DNA of 64,000 nucleotides, taken from contig NZ_LN850107.1 in the NCBI RefSeq assembly GCF_900070365.1, positions 1 through 64,000 of the forward strand. Direction: 5' to 3'. Of the stretch, positions 44,337 to 53,004 are shown piece after piece. This stretch comes from Alloactinosynnema sp. L-07. GTDB lineage: Bacteria > Actinomycetota > Actinomycetes > Mycobacteriales > Pseudonocardiaceae. Position 1 is the stretch's first letter. Each line of letters opens with the position of its first letter. The notes beneath the pieces were generated by a model. That model saw only the letters and a program-made list of their open reading frames with translations, was not told where the DNA came from and made no database searches. The translations under genes were made by a program, and so were the position numbers.

Positions 44337-44625
44337 CCACGGTGCGTACTCTCACGAACCAGCCGTGCCCGTTGTCCGTAGCTGGTGGTGGGCGGGGTGT
44401 GTAACCAATAGCCGAGTCGCCCACGGTGCGTACTCTCGCGATCCAGCCGTGCCCCGCATCCGTAGCCGGTGGCGGGCGTGGTTTGTAACCAATAGCCGAG
44501 TCCCCCACGGTGCGTACTCTCCCGAACCAGCCATGCCCGGCGTCCGTAGCTGAGTCGCCCCCGGGCGTATTCTCGCGATCCAGCCGTGCCCGGCGTCCAT
44601 AGCTGGTGGCGGGCGGGGCCACCAA
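44337..44625. repeat. Tandem 84-bp minisatellite after tRNA-His
   Basis: Units begin at about 44337, 44421 and 44505 (exact 84-bp steps), each starting CCACGGTGCGTACTCTC and including CCAGCCGTGCCC, GTCCGTAGC and GTAACCAATAGCCGAGTC. The third unit is cut short by a deletion of about 36 bp and runs into a fourth, divergent unit (about 44553-44625). As 84 is a multiple of 3, both strands stay open and could suggest 28-residue repeat peptides, but no start site or family supports coding. It may be polymorphic in copy number. From 44626 to 44867 I see only a probable promoter region of the next gene. Confidence 0.85.
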
Positions 44626-44867
44626 GCACTACTGCCAGTGGCATCAGGATCTGTCGATCGCGTGGATGAAGTGCCGTGTTGGCCTTGAGTCGGAATCGTC
44701 CACTCAGGATCCCGGCAGGCGCTGGTCCGGCCTGCGTGTTCCCAAGGCGTGACCGATTGTCGCTGATGGTAACTGGTGACGTTCCCAGTTGGCCATTCAC
44801 ATTGATGGTTGGCACTTAGTTTCCTTCTATCCGCCATGCGAGGGCACGGCGGTGGAAGGAGATCAAC

Positions 44868-45638
44868 ATGAGGATCAGGAGCCTGATCGTCGGACTCGCG
44901 GCGGTCGCGGCCGCGGTTGCGGCCCCGGCGACCGCCGCGGCGGCGCCGGACCCGGGGCCGGACATGACCCCGATGATCGTCGGTGGCGTCAACGCCACGC
45001 AGACGTACAGCTTCATGGTCTCCCTGCAGAGCACCAGTGGCGGTCACTTCTGCGGTGGTTCGCTGATCAAGGCCAACTGGGTCGTCACCGCGGCCCACTG
45101 CGTCCAGGGCAAGTCCCCGTCCAGCGTCCAGGCGCGGATCGGGACCACCAACCGCACCAGCGGCGGCTCGGTGGCCCGCGCGTCGCGGATCATCATTCAC
45201 CCGAGCTACCGGGGCCCGTACGACATCGCTCTGGTCCAGCTCAGCACCAGCGTCAGCCAGGCCCCGGTCCGCATCTCGGCCGCGTCCGGTGCGGTCGGCA
45301 CCCGCACCCGCATCATCGGCTGGGGCCAGACCCGCCCGACCCCCGGCGGCAGCGCGCCGATCACCCTGCAGCAGCTCGACACCTCGATCGTGGCCGACAA
45401 CGAGTGCGGCGGCATCAGCGGCTCGATCGAGATCTGCACCGACAACCCGAACAACAACTCGGGCGCCTGCTACGGCGACTCCGGCGGCCCGGAGATCAAG
45501 TCCGTCGGCGGCGTGTGGGAACTGATCGGCGCCACCAGCCGCTCCGGCGGCGGCTCGGTCTGCGCCCAGGCCCCGTCGATCTACACCGACGTGGTCGCCT
45601 TCCGCAGCTGGATCCAGCAGTACACCGGCGCGCTCTAA
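44868..45638 (+). CDS. Secreted S1-family (chymotrypsin-fold) serine protease
   Basis: 256-residue exported protease. Signal peptide (LIVGLAAVAAAVAAPATAAAA), a short propeptide and the activation site before IVGGVNA. Triad: His in TAAHC, Asp in YDIALVQL, Ser in GDSGGP. Cys pairs are normal (FCGGSL/AAHC, ECGG/IC, ACYGDSGG/SVC). The residue six before the catalytic Ser (position 189 of chymotrypsin numbering) is Gly, not Asp, so preference for Arg/Lys is unlikely although such proteins are often labelled trypsin. GGAAGGAG stands 7 bp upstream of the ATG. A hairpin follows the stop. Confidence 0.9.
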   Translation: MRIRSLIVGLAAVAAAVAAPATAAAAPDPGPDMTPMIVGGVNATQTYSFMVSLQSTSGGHFCGGSLIKANWVVTAAHCVQGKSPSSVQARIGTTNRTSGGSVARASRIIIHPSYRGPYDIALVQLSTSVSQAPVRISAASGAVGTRTRIIGWGQTRPTPGGSAPITLQQLDTSIVADNECGGISGSIEICTDNPNNNSGACYGDSGGPEIKSVGGVWELIGATSRSGGGSVCAQAPSIYTDVVAFRSWIQQYTGAL

Positions 45639-45649
45639 GCGCTTCCCCA

Positions 45650-45681
45650 GGTGCCCCCACCCAGCCCCGGGTGGGGGCACC
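45650..45681 (+). terminator. Hairpin terminator after the S1 protease gene
   Basis: Perfect 13-bp arms (GGTGCCCCCACCC and GGGTGGGGGCACC) with a 6-nt loop begin 12 bp after the stop. No T-tract is present. Confidence 0.7.
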
Positions 45682-45706
45682 GCCATGTCCGCGCGATGAT
45701 GGACGG

Positions 45707-45919
45707 ATGCGGGACATCGAGATCCGGGACGACATGATCAGGCTCGGCCAGCTGCTCAAGCTGGCAGGCATCGCCGAGGACGGCACCCACGCCAAAGACC
45801 TACTGGACGCCGACGAGGTAGCCGTCAACGGCGAACCCGAGATCCGCCGAGGCAGGCAAGTACACCCCGGCGACATCGTCACCGTAGGCCAAGACGAAGT
45901 CCGCGTAGTCAAGAGCTAG
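45707..45919 (+). CDS. S4-domain RNA-binding protein (YaaA/RlbA-like)
   Basis: 70-residue protein made of a single S4 fold: MIRLGQLLKLAGIAEDGTHA, LLDADEVAVNGEPEIRRGRQ, then VHPGDIVTVGQDEVRVV. Small S4 proteins bind structured RNA, often ribosomal. It lies only 25 bp after the terminator of the S1 protease, so it probably has its own promoter. The large hairpin at 45974-46112 follows its stop. Confidence 0.85.
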   Translation: MRDIEIRDDMIRLGQLLKLAGIAEDGTHAKDLLDADEVAVNGEPEIRRGRQVHPGDIVTVGQDEVRVVKS

Positions 45920-45973
45920 AACGAGAACAAGCCAGAAATCGGTTCACCCCAACGTAAGGGGCCGAATCGAACG

Positions 45974-46112
45974 GCCTGTTTGGGTGGTTCGCCTTGATTT
46001 GGGGGAAATGGGCCTAAAATCGCGGTGCGGGTGAGGTTCCTTGAGCTCGCCTTTTGACCCGCACAGGCCCATTTCGAGGGGCCCCAAATCAAGGCGAACC
46101 ACCCAAACAGGC
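45974..46112. repeat. 139-bp nested hairpin between convergent genes
   Basis: Three nested perfect stems: 31 bp (45974-46004 with 46082-46112), 11 bp (46005-46015 with 46065-46075) and 7 bp (46026-46032 with 46057-46063). The outer arm starts GCCTGTTTGGGTGGTTCGCC. It separates the S4 gene and the L,D-transpeptidase gene, which converge. It could stop transcripts from both sides, but perfect arms this long are more typical of a small transposable or interspersed repeat. Confidence 0.88.
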
Positions 46113-46132
46113 GCCCCACGGTCAAGCCCGTT

Positions 46133-47332
46133 CTAACGCTTACCGCCCAGCTTCCACGTCTCCCACGGAATCTGCCAAACGCTCAGCCCGTCAGTAGGCT
46201 CCAGCACCGGCCCACCAGTGTTCTGAACCGTGATCACATCACCCTTGACCGAGATGCTCTGTAACCAAGCAGCGTTCTCCGTCGACATGTTGACGCACCC
46301 ATGGCTGACGTTGCGCTGCCCCTGATCCCGCACCGACCACGGGGCCGAGTGATAGAAGATCCCGCTGTTGGACATCCGGCTGGCCACCGCCACCTTCGTC
46401 CGATAACCCCGAGGATCATCCACCGGAACACCGTACGTAGACGAGTCCATCGTGTAGTTCGTGTGCTCGCTCATCACGACATAAGTGCCCACCGGCGTCT
46501 CATGCGCCTTCTTGCCCATGGAGATCGGAATGGTCCGCGCGAGCGTGCCATTGACCGTCACCGTCATCTGGTGGGTCACCCCGTCGGCCACCGCCACCAC
46601 CGCGTCCCCGACGGTCACCGTCGCCTTGCGGTCCTGTTTGCCGAAGACCCCATTGCCGAAGTGCCGCCCGTAGATCCCGGCGTTGATGGTGATGGTGGTC
46701 CCCGTCGGCCAATACTGCTGCGGCCGCCAATGCACCTCACGGTCACTGAACCAATAGAACGCACCCTCGATCACCGGCGCCGAAGTGATCTGGATCGCCT
46801 TCTCCACCGCCGCCTTATCGGCGATGGCCGATTCGAAATAGAACGCGAGCGGCTGGCCGACGCCGACCTTGTCCCCGTCGAGCGGATTCATCGACACCGA
46901 GATCTGCCGCTTCGGCTTGGCCGTGGTGAAGGTCGACGCAGACGTCGCGGTCTTTCCCTTGGGGTCGGTGGCCGTCGCGGTGGCCGTGTAGGTCTTGCCG
47001 TACCCCAACCCCTCAGCGGCCTTCCACGTCCCCCCGTCGGCCGCGAGCGCACCCGCGACGGGCTTCCCGTCGGCCCCGCTGACCAGCACCTCGGTCACTT
47101 TCCCCCCGGTCGCCGCGATACTCAGCGGCTCCCCGGGTGCCACGTCCACCGCTTTGTCCGCGGGCGTCAACGCCAACGCCAGCGGCCCCGCGGCCGCGGC
47201 GGAGGACTCGGTGACCTTGGAACTCGCGGTCGTCGTCGTACCGCCCCCTTGAGCCACCTCGGCGGTGCACCCACCCAGCGCGAGCACCGCCCCGATGGCG
47301 ATCCCCGCCCGCGCTCGACAACCCCAGTTCAT
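46133..47332 (-). CDS. L,D-transpeptidase lipoprotein (Ig-like domains plus YkuD)
   Basis: 399-residue cell-wall enzyme that makes 3-3 peptidoglycan cross-links. Lipoprotein signal AIGAVLALGGC with the Cys at about residue 22. Two Ig-like domains follow (ALTPADKAVDVAPGEPLSIA; KRQISVSMNPLDGDKVGVGQ), then the YkuD domain with YHSAPWS and the active site SHGCVNMSTENAAWL (catalytic Cys and His). The layout matches mycobacterial LdtMt2. The ATG at 47332 is used because the signal peptide starts there. Actinomycetes with such enzymes resist some beta-lactams; carbapenems inhibit them. Confidence 0.92.
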   Translation of the reverse strand: MNWGCRARAGIAIGAVLALGGCTAEVAQGGGTTTTASSKVTESSAAAAGPLALALTPADKAVDVAPGEPLSIAATGGKVTEVLVSGADGKPVAGALAADGGTWKAAEGLGYGKTYTATATATDPKGKTATSASTFTTAKPKRQISVSMNPLDGDKVGVGQPLAFYFESAIADKAAVEKAIQITSAPVIEGAFYWFSDREVHWRPQQYWPTGTTITINAGIYGRHFGNGVFGKQDRKATVTVGDAVVAVADGVTHQMTVTVNGTLARTIPISMGKKAHETPVGTYVVMSEHTNYTMDSSTYGVPVDDPRGYRTKVAVASRMSNSGIFYHSAPWSVRDQGQRNVSHGCVNMSTENAAWLQSISVKGDVITVQNTGGPVLEPTDGLSVWQIPWETWKLGGKR

Positions 47333-47503
47333 CTCGCTCTTCCGTCCCTGCTCAAGCCCACCCCGACCCTGCTGGACAAGTGTGCCTGACTGGAGGGCCA
47401 TCCGGTGCCAGGTCCGGTCAACCCGTGACCTGACCCCCCGATTTCTTTGCGGCAGACACCCTGTGCTAACTTTTCTCCCGTCAGCAGGACAGAGTCCTGA
47501 TGA

Positions 47504-47579
47504 GCGTCGCTAGCTCAACTGGCAGAGCAGCTGGCTCTTAACCAGCGGGTTCGGGGTTCGAGTCCCTGGCGGCGCACCA
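47504..47579 (+). tRNA. tRNA-Lys (CTT)
   Basis: Acceptor GCGTCGC pairs with GCGGCGC (one G-U), anticodon stem GCTGG/CCAGC with loop CTCTTAA gives anticodon CTT. T-loop GGTTCGAGT is normal. The discriminator A is at 47576 and CCA is encoded at 47577-47579. No integrase or direct repeat marks it as an attachment site. Confidence 0.95.
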
Positions 47580-47625
47580 CAAATCCCTTGGTCGACATTC
47601 GTGTTGACCTGGGGATTTGTTGTTT
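47580..47625 (+). terminator. Intrinsic terminator of tRNA-Lys
   Basis: CAAATCCC pairs with GGGATTTG, with an inner GGTC/GACC helix, followed by TTGTTT. Strong stem plus T-rich tail. From here to 47840 I see no gene. Confidence 0.75.
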
Positions 47626-47840
47626 CTGGTGAATCTTCTTCGTGAAGTCGACTGTCCATTGTGGTCTCCTGCGAGCCCGAGGGGAGCCCGAGAAGACGCG
47701 TCGAGGCCCGAGGGACTTGACCACGGCGATCCGTTCGGCGTCGCCGCTTCCCTGGCAGGCACGATCTCGTCGTTGTGTCGGTGGCGACCGTGCCGCGCGG
47801 CGTGGGTTCGTCGGTGATGATGGTGGGGGCGCCGTCTGGA

Positions 47841-49388
47841 ATGGTGGTGGTCGCGGTGCGGCTGGTGGATCTGTTGGCGGGTTTGTCGCGACTCGCCGAC
47901 CTCGGGTTCGGGCTCCGCGCTGGGGAAGCGATGCGGTCGTGTGCGCTGGCCACGGCGCTCGCGCGGTCGATGGATCTGCCCGACGGTGAGGTTCGCGCGG
48001 CCCTGTACACCGCGCTGCTGCACCATGTGGGGTGCACGGGCTACGCCCATGAGACCGCGAGCCTCTTCGGTGACGAGCTTGCCGTGAACGTGGCCGCGGG
48101 TCGGGGGGACGACGCTGATCCCCGTGACGTGTTCACCACATTTCTTCCCATGCTCACCCACGGCAAGCCCGTGCTGGAGCGGGCTCGGCTGGTGTTGACG
48201 ACCTTGGCGAAGGGGAGTCGGTTCGGGGTGGACTTCACCACGGCCGCGTGCGAGGTCGGTCGGGCGGCGGCGCGGCGGCTAGGGCTGCCCGACGAGGTCC
48301 AGGGCGGGGTTTACCACGTCTACGAGATGTGGGCGGGCTCCGGGTTTCCGAGCGGCTTGCGCGGGGACGAGATCCCGGTCGCCTCCCGTATCGCGCGGCT
48401 GACCGGCGTCGCGGTCCTGTTCGACACGGTTGGTGGGGTGGACCTGGCTGTCGCCGCGGTCGCCAAGCGCGGTGGCGGCATGCTGGATCCGGGCATGGTC
48501 GCGCATTTCACCGACCGCGCCGCGGCCATGCTCGGTGATGTCAATCGAACCGATCCGCGGTCGGTGGCGCTCGCCGCGGAACCCCGACCGGTCGTTTCCG
48601 TGGCGGATGAGCGGCTCGCCGAGGTGGCCGAGGTCTTCGCCGACCTCGCGGACCTGAAGACGCCGTACCTGCACGGTCACTCGACCGGTGTCGCGGCGCT
48701 GGCGGGCCGGGCGGGTGAACGGCTCGGTCTGACCGCCGATCTGCGGGTGGCCGGGTTGCTGCACGACGTCGGCCGGGTCGCGGTCTCGACCTCGGTCTGG
48801 GAGAAGCCGGGCAGGTTGACCGGCGACGATGGTGAGCAGGTCCGGCTGCACGCCTATCACTCCGAGCGGATCCTGGCCGGATCGGATCGGCTGGCGCCGC
48901 TGGCGCCGATCGTGGGAAGGCACCACGAACGGCTCGACGGCAGTGGCTACCACCGCGGCTGCACGGGTGCCGACCTCGCCATGCCCGCGCGGGTGCTGGC
49001 CGCGGCGGACGCGTACCAGGCGATGACCGAGCGCAGGCCGCACCGCCCCGCGCTGCCGCCGGAGCGCGCGCGAGTGGAACTGATCGCCGATGCCCGTGCC
49101 GGACTGTTGGACGCCGAGGCCGTGCGCGCCGTGCTCGCCGTGGCGGGCGACGATCCGGGGCGCGTGCGGCGGGCACTGCCCGCGGGGCTGTCCGACCGGG
49201 AGCTGGAGGTGCTGAGACTGGTCGCCGAAGGGTGCGGCAACGCCCGGATCGCCGAGCGGCTGGTGATCTCGCGGCGGACGGCCGAGCACCACGTCCAGCA
49301 CATCTACACCAAGATCGGGGTGTCCAGCCGCGCCGCGGCGGCGTTGTTCGCGATGGAGCACGACCTGCTCGCGGACAAGGATGGGTAG
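47841..49388 (+). CDS. HD-GYP-type phosphohydrolase fused to a LuxR DNA-binding domain
   Basis: 515-residue protein. Residues 1-270 look like a degenerate HD-like domain (AALYTALLHHVGCTGY, VYHVYEMWAGSGFPSGLRGDE). Residues 280-430 form an HD-GYP domain: HGHSTGVAALAG, GLLHDVGRVAVSTSVWEKPG, YHSERIL and GRHHERLDGSGYHRG. The GYP triplet is GYH, so c-di-GMP hydrolysis is doubtful. The last 65 residues are a LuxR HTH (LSDRELEVLRLVAEGCGNARIA, ISRRTAEHHVQHIYTKIG). It would link a signal nucleotide to gene control. The ATG at 47841 is chosen over a GTG at 47775 and ATGs at 47817 and 47820, since the domain starts there; the true start is uncertain. Confidence 0.82.
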   Translation: MVVVAVRLVDLLAGLSRLADLGFGLRAGEAMRSCALATALARSMDLPDGEVRAALYTALLHHVGCTGYAHETASLFGDELAVNVAAGRGDDADPRDVFTTFLPMLTHGKPVLERARLVLTTLAKGSRFGVDFTTAACEVGRAAARRLGLPDEVQGGVYHVYEMWAGSGFPSGLRGDEIPVASRIARLTGVAVLFDTVGGVDLAVAAVAKRGGGMLDPGMVAHFTDRAAAMLGDVNRTDPRSVALAAEPRPVVSVADERLAEVAEVFADLADLKTPYLHGHSTGVAALAGRAGERLGLTADLRVAGLLHDVGRVAVSTSVWEKPGRLTGDDGEQVRLHAYHSERILAGSDRLAPLAPIVGRHHERLDGSGYHRGCTGADLAMPARVLAAADAYQAMTERRPHRPALPPERARVELIADARAGLLDAEAVRAVLAVAGDDPGRVRRALPAGLSDRELEVLRLVAEGCGNARIAERLVISRRTAEHHVQHIYTKIGVSSRAAAALFAMEHDLLADKDG

Positions 49389-49454
49389 GTCTACCGATGT
49401 TCGCCCCGGCGTGCGAAGGGAGCCTGGAACTTCCCGACACAAAGGACGGACGTC

Positions 49455-50270
49455 ATGACACGCACAGATGAGGCGACACTGGTGGTGTCGCGCGACGGCA
49501 CCGAGATCGCCTACTGGTCGAGCGGCGAGGGGGCGCCCCTGCTGCTCGTGCACGGAACCACCGCCGACCACACCCGTTGGCTCCCTCTGGTGCCGTACTT
49601 GCGGGGCACCGAGGTGTGCATGATGGACCGGCGAGGCCGCGGTGCCAGCGGCGACGGCCCGGGCTATGACCTGGCACGCGAGTTCGAGGACGTCGCCGCC
49701 GTGGTGGACGCGATCGCCGAGCGCAGCGGTTGCCCGGTCGACGTGCTCGGCCACTCCTACGGCGGGGAGTGCGCGTTCGGCGCGGCCGCGCTGACCTCGA
49801 ACATCGGCAGGCTGGTGCTGTATGAGGGCTGGCCACAGCAGCACCCGCACGCCGAGGTCCTCCCGCCCGGAATCATCGAGCGGATGAACTCGCTGCTGAC
49901 GGCGGGCGAGCGCGAGAAGGTGCTGGAACTGATGTTCCGTGAGGTCGTGGGGATGCCCGACGCCGAGTTCGCCGCGTACCGCGCGCTGCCCGTGTGGCAG
50001 GTCCGCATCGCCGCCGCGCACACGATTCCCCGTGAGTTCGCCGTCAACCTGTTCCATCCTGACGCGGCGGCGAAGATCACCGTGCCGGTCCTGCTGCTGG
50101 TCGGCGGCGACAGCCCGGACCTGATCAAGGCCGACTACGAGACCGTGGCCGCCGCACTGCCCGACGCGCGCGTGAGCATCTTCGAAGGCCAGGGGCACGT
50201 GGCCATGGACTTCATCCCGGACGTCTTCGCCGAGCGGGTCCTCGCCTTCCTGGGCAGGACCGCGGCCTGA
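49455..50270 (+). CDS. Alpha/beta-fold hydrolase
   Basis: 271-residue hydrolase. Oxyanion loop LLLVHGTTADHTRW, nucleophile elbow GHSYGGECAF with Ser at about residue 98, catalytic Asp probably in LLLVGGDSPDLIK and His in FEGQGHVAMDF. No signal peptide. The LuxR/TPR regulator gene follows 40 bp later in the same direction and may control it. Substrate unknown. Confidence 0.85.
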   Translation: MTRTDEATLVVSRDGTEIAYWSSGEGAPLLLVHGTTADHTRWLPLVPYLRGTEVCMMDRRGRGASGDGPGYDLAREFEDVAAVVDAIAERSGCPVDVLGHSYGGECAFGAAALTSNIGRLVLYEGWPQQHPHAEVLPPGIIERMNSLLTAGEREKVLELMFREVVGMPDAEFAAYRALPVWQVRIAAAHTIPREFAVNLFHPDAAAKITVPVLLLVGGDSPDLIKADYETVAAALPDARVSIFEGQGHVAMDFIPDVFAERVLAFLGRTAA

Positions 50271-50310
50271 ACGGCGGGCACCGGCCGCGCTCGTCTCGTA
50301 CCGTGGTCTC

Positions 50311-51939
50311 GTGTCCGAGTCACCGCTGGTCGGGTCGGGCGTGGCCGACGGGAGAGCCGCGCTGTCGCGGGGCGCGTGGACCGTGGCGCGGGCTTGTTTC
50401 GAGCGGTCCCTGGCCGAGGCGACGACGCCGGAAGCGCCGGAAGGGCTCAGCTGGGTCGCCTGGTGGCTGGAGGACGTCGCCGCGTGTCTGGACGCGCGGG
50501 AGCGGGCGTATCGGCTGCACCGCGAGTCCGGCGATCTGCGGGGCGCGGCGCGGATGGCGCTGTGGCTGGGCGACGACCACATCGAGTTCCTGGGCGCGGC
50601 CGCGGTGGCCGAGGGCTGGTTCGGGCGGGCTCGCAGCCTGCTGGGGGAGTCGGAGCCGTCGCCGGAGCACGGCTGGTTGGCCGTGTTCGAGGCGCACGCG
50701 GCGCTGAACCGACACGATCCGGGGACGGCGATTCTGCTCGCGGGCGAGGCGCGGGCGGTCGGGCGCCGACATGCCGCCGTGGACCTGGAGATGTTCAGTC
50801 TCGCCACTGAGGGCCTGGCGATGGTCGAGCGGGGCGAGGTGGAGCCGGGCCTGCGCTGCCTCGACGAGGCGACGGCCGCGGCGCTGGCGGGCGAGTACGA
50901 GAACTTGGCGCCCGCCGCGTGGACCTGTTGCCGGTTGATCTCGGCCTGCGAGCAGGTCCGCGACTACGACCGCGGCGCCCAGTGGTGTGCGAAGGTGGCG
51001 GAGTTCGCCAGGCGGATGGACACCCGGTTCGTCACCGGGGTGTGCCGTGCGCACTACGCGGCGATTCTTGTGCGGCGCGGCGAGTGGGGCGCGGCGGAGC
51101 GGGAACTGGTCGGGGCACAGGCGGATCTGACCGCGAACCGGCCGTTCTGGCTGGCCGAGGCGTTGGTTCGGCTGGGCGACCTGCGGCGCAGGCAGGGGCG
51201 CACGGCGGCGGCGGAACGGCTGTTCGAGCAGGCGGGCGGGCATCCGCTGGCCCGGCTCGGCCTCGCCGAGCTGAGGCTCGACGGTGGTGACGCCGCACTG
51301 GCCAGGGATCTGCTCGAACGGATGCTGCGCGGGTTGCCCGCCGAAGCCACGATGAGTCGGGTCGGGCCCCTGGAACTGCTCATCCGCGCCGAGATCGCGC
51401 TCGGCGACACCGTGTCGGCGGTGCTCCGGCTGGAGGAGCTGCGCGCTGTCGCGATGCCGACGCTGCCGCTGCGCGCCGCCGTGTGCTTCGCGGAGGGGCT
51501 TGTCTCGGCCGCAAGGGGCGACCACGACCACGCGCGCGGCTGCTTCGAGGACGCGGTCGACCTGTTCGGGCGCGGGGGCGCCGCCGTGGAGGCCGGTTGG
51601 ACTCGGTTGGAGCTCGCCAGGTCCCTGTCCGCGCTCGGTCGCGAGGACGCCGCCCGGCGTGAAGCACGGGCCGCGCTGGACACGCTGCGGGCAGTGGGCG
51701 CGGTAGGCGGCGAGGAGACCGTGCTGGATGGACTCGGTCTGACCCACCGGCTGCTGAGCGCACGTCAGGTGCAGGTCCTTCGACTGGTGGCCGAGGGGCT
51801 CGGCGACCGGGAGATCGCAGCCAGGCTCGTCCTGAGCGAGCACACGGTGCACCGCCATATCGCCAACATCTACACCCGGCTCGACTGCTCCACCAGGGCG
51901 GCCGCCGTCGCGCGGGCAGGCAAACTCGGTCTGTTGTAG
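50311..51939 (+). CDS. LuxR-family regulator with TPR-like repeats
   Basis: 542-residue regulator. A helical repeat region of about 460 residues (ARACFERSLAEATTPEAPEG, WVAWWLEDVAACLDARERAY, AERLFEQAGGHPLARLGLAE) resembles the TPR part of LAL/MalT-type regulators, but the ATPase module is missing. The C-terminal LuxR HTH is complete: LSARQVQVLRLVAEGLGDREIA, SEHTVHRHIANIYTRLDCST. Ligand or partner is unknown. GTG start with coding sequence from MSESPLVG. The upstream alpha/beta hydrolase gene is the likely partner. Confidence 0.82.
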   Translation: MSESPLVGSGVADGRAALSRGAWTVARACFERSLAEATTPEAPEGLSWVAWWLEDVAACLDARERAYRLHRESGDLRGAARMALWLGDDHIEFLGAAAVAEGWFGRARSLLGESEPSPEHGWLAVFEAHAALNRHDPGTAILLAGEARAVGRRHAAVDLEMFSLATEGLAMVERGEVEPGLRCLDEATAAALAGEYENLAPAAWTCCRLISACEQVRDYDRGAQWCAKVAEFARRMDTRFVTGVCRAHYAAILVRRGEWGAAERELVGAQADLTANRPFWLAEALVRLGDLRRRQGRTAAAERLFEQAGGHPLARLGLAELRLDGGDAALARDLLERMLRGLPAEATMSRVGPLELLIRAEIALGDTVSAVLRLEELRAVAMPTLPLRAAVCFAEGLVSAARGDHDHARGCFEDAVDLFGRGGAAVEAGWTRLELARSLSALGREDAARREARAALDTLRAVGAVGGEETVLDGLGLTHRLLSARQVQVLRLVAEGLGDREIAARLVLSEHTVHRHIANIYTRLDCSTRAAAVARAGKLGLL

Positions 51940-52047
51940 CCGGCCTGTTCGGGCCATGCCGTGTCATCACCGGAGTTGGCTTCCACAGGCGAAGCGCGGC
52001 GAGGTGTCCGGACTCGACACTGGGCGGCGCGACCAAGGAGGTCAGCC

Positions 52048-52860
52048 ATGCCGCGACTGTCGGAGTTCAAGGAGATCGCCAAGTCCACTTGGGCCAGTGG
52101 CGACTACGACGCGATGATGCGTCAGGAAGGCCTGTATGTGGTGGGGGAGCGCCTTGTCCGGCGCCTGGGTGTCGGGGCGGGCGACGAGGTGCTCGACGTG
52201 GCGTGTGGCACCGGCAACGCCACGATCCCCGCCGCGCGGGCCGGGGCACGGGTCACCGGCCTGGACCTGACCCCGCAGATGCTCGCGACCGCGCGCAGGC
52301 GGGCGGTCGGGCTCGACATCGACTGGGTGGAGGGCGACGCCGAGGATCTGCCCGCGCCGGACGAGCGGTTCGACGTGGTGCTGTCCACCTTCGGCTGCAT
52401 GTTCGCACCCCGCCACGAGGTCGTCGCCGACGAGATCGCCCGCGTCCTGCGGCCCGGTGGTCGCGTCGGATTGTGCACATGGACGCCGGACGGGTCGATC
52501 GGTGACTTCTTCCGCACCGTCGGCGCCTACCTGCCGCCGCTGCCGGAGTTCGTCGACCCGCCGTTGGCGTGGGGGGACGACGATCACGTGCGGGAGCTGT
52601 TCGAGGGCACCGGGATCACCCTGGAGTTCCACCACGAGACCGCCGACATCCACCACGACTCGCTCGATGCCGCCGTCGACTGCTACGCGACCAAGTTCGG
52701 CCCCGTCATCCAGGCTCGAACGCTGGCCGACGCGGACGGACGCTGGCCAGACCTGCGCGCGGACATGGTCGAACTCTTCGCCCGCCACAACACCTCACAC
52801 GACGCCCAGATCGTCGTTCCCGCCGAGTATCTCGTCGTGGTCGGCAGGAAAGCCCGCTGA
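52048..52860 (+). CDS. SAM-dependent methyltransferase (class I)
   Basis: 270-residue Rossmann-fold methyltransferase. Motif I EVLDVACGTGNATIPAA at about residue 48, acidic loop VTGLDLTPQML, motif II-like GDAEDLPAPDERFDVVLSTF and RVLRPGGRVGLCTWTP. It resembles UbiE/COQ5-type and small-molecule methyltransferases of actinomycetes; the acceptor is not known. AAGGAGG 7 bp before the ATG supports this start over the longer frame from 51961. Single gene, followed by a 144-bp gap. Confidence 0.87.
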   Translation: MPRLSEFKEIAKSTWASGDYDAMMRQEGLYVVGERLVRRLGVGAGDEVLDVACGTGNATIPAARAGARVTGLDLTPQMLATARRRAVGLDIDWVEGDAEDLPAPDERFDVVLSTFGCMFAPRHEVVADEIARVLRPGGRVGLCTWTPDGSIGDFFRTVGAYLPPLPEFVDPPLAWGDDDHVRELFEGTGITLEFHHETADIHHDSLDAAVDCYATKFGPVIQARTLADADGRWPDLRADMVELFARHNTSHDAQIVVPAEYLVVVGRKAR

Positions 52861-53004
52861 GCGCCACCCTCGCGCGACCGTGGGACCGAATCTGGCCCAC
52901 GAAGGACTGGCGGACTCGTCACAGCGGTCATTCCCTGCAGAGCGGACCGCGAGTGTGATCGGTCGCTCAGTCGTACAGTTAGGCGTCTCTCCCCGGAGGC
53001 GCGC

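Noticed and set aside
44337-44625. CRISPR array
   Set aside because: Units are 84 bp and wholly repeated, without short repeats alternating with unique spacers, and no cas genes are present.
44251-44625. A coding gene made of 28-residue repeats on either strand of the 84-bp array
   Set aside because: The open frames run through the tRNA-His or its terminator, no start site is seen, and an 84-bp period keeps frames open by chance.
47504-47840. An integrative element inserted at tRNA-Lys
   Set aside because: No integrase, no direct repeat of the tRNA 3' end within the window, and ordinary chromosomal genes follow.
50311-51939. A MalT/LAL-type ATPase regulator
   Set aside because: No Walker A or B motif is found; only the TPR-like region and LuxR HTH are present.
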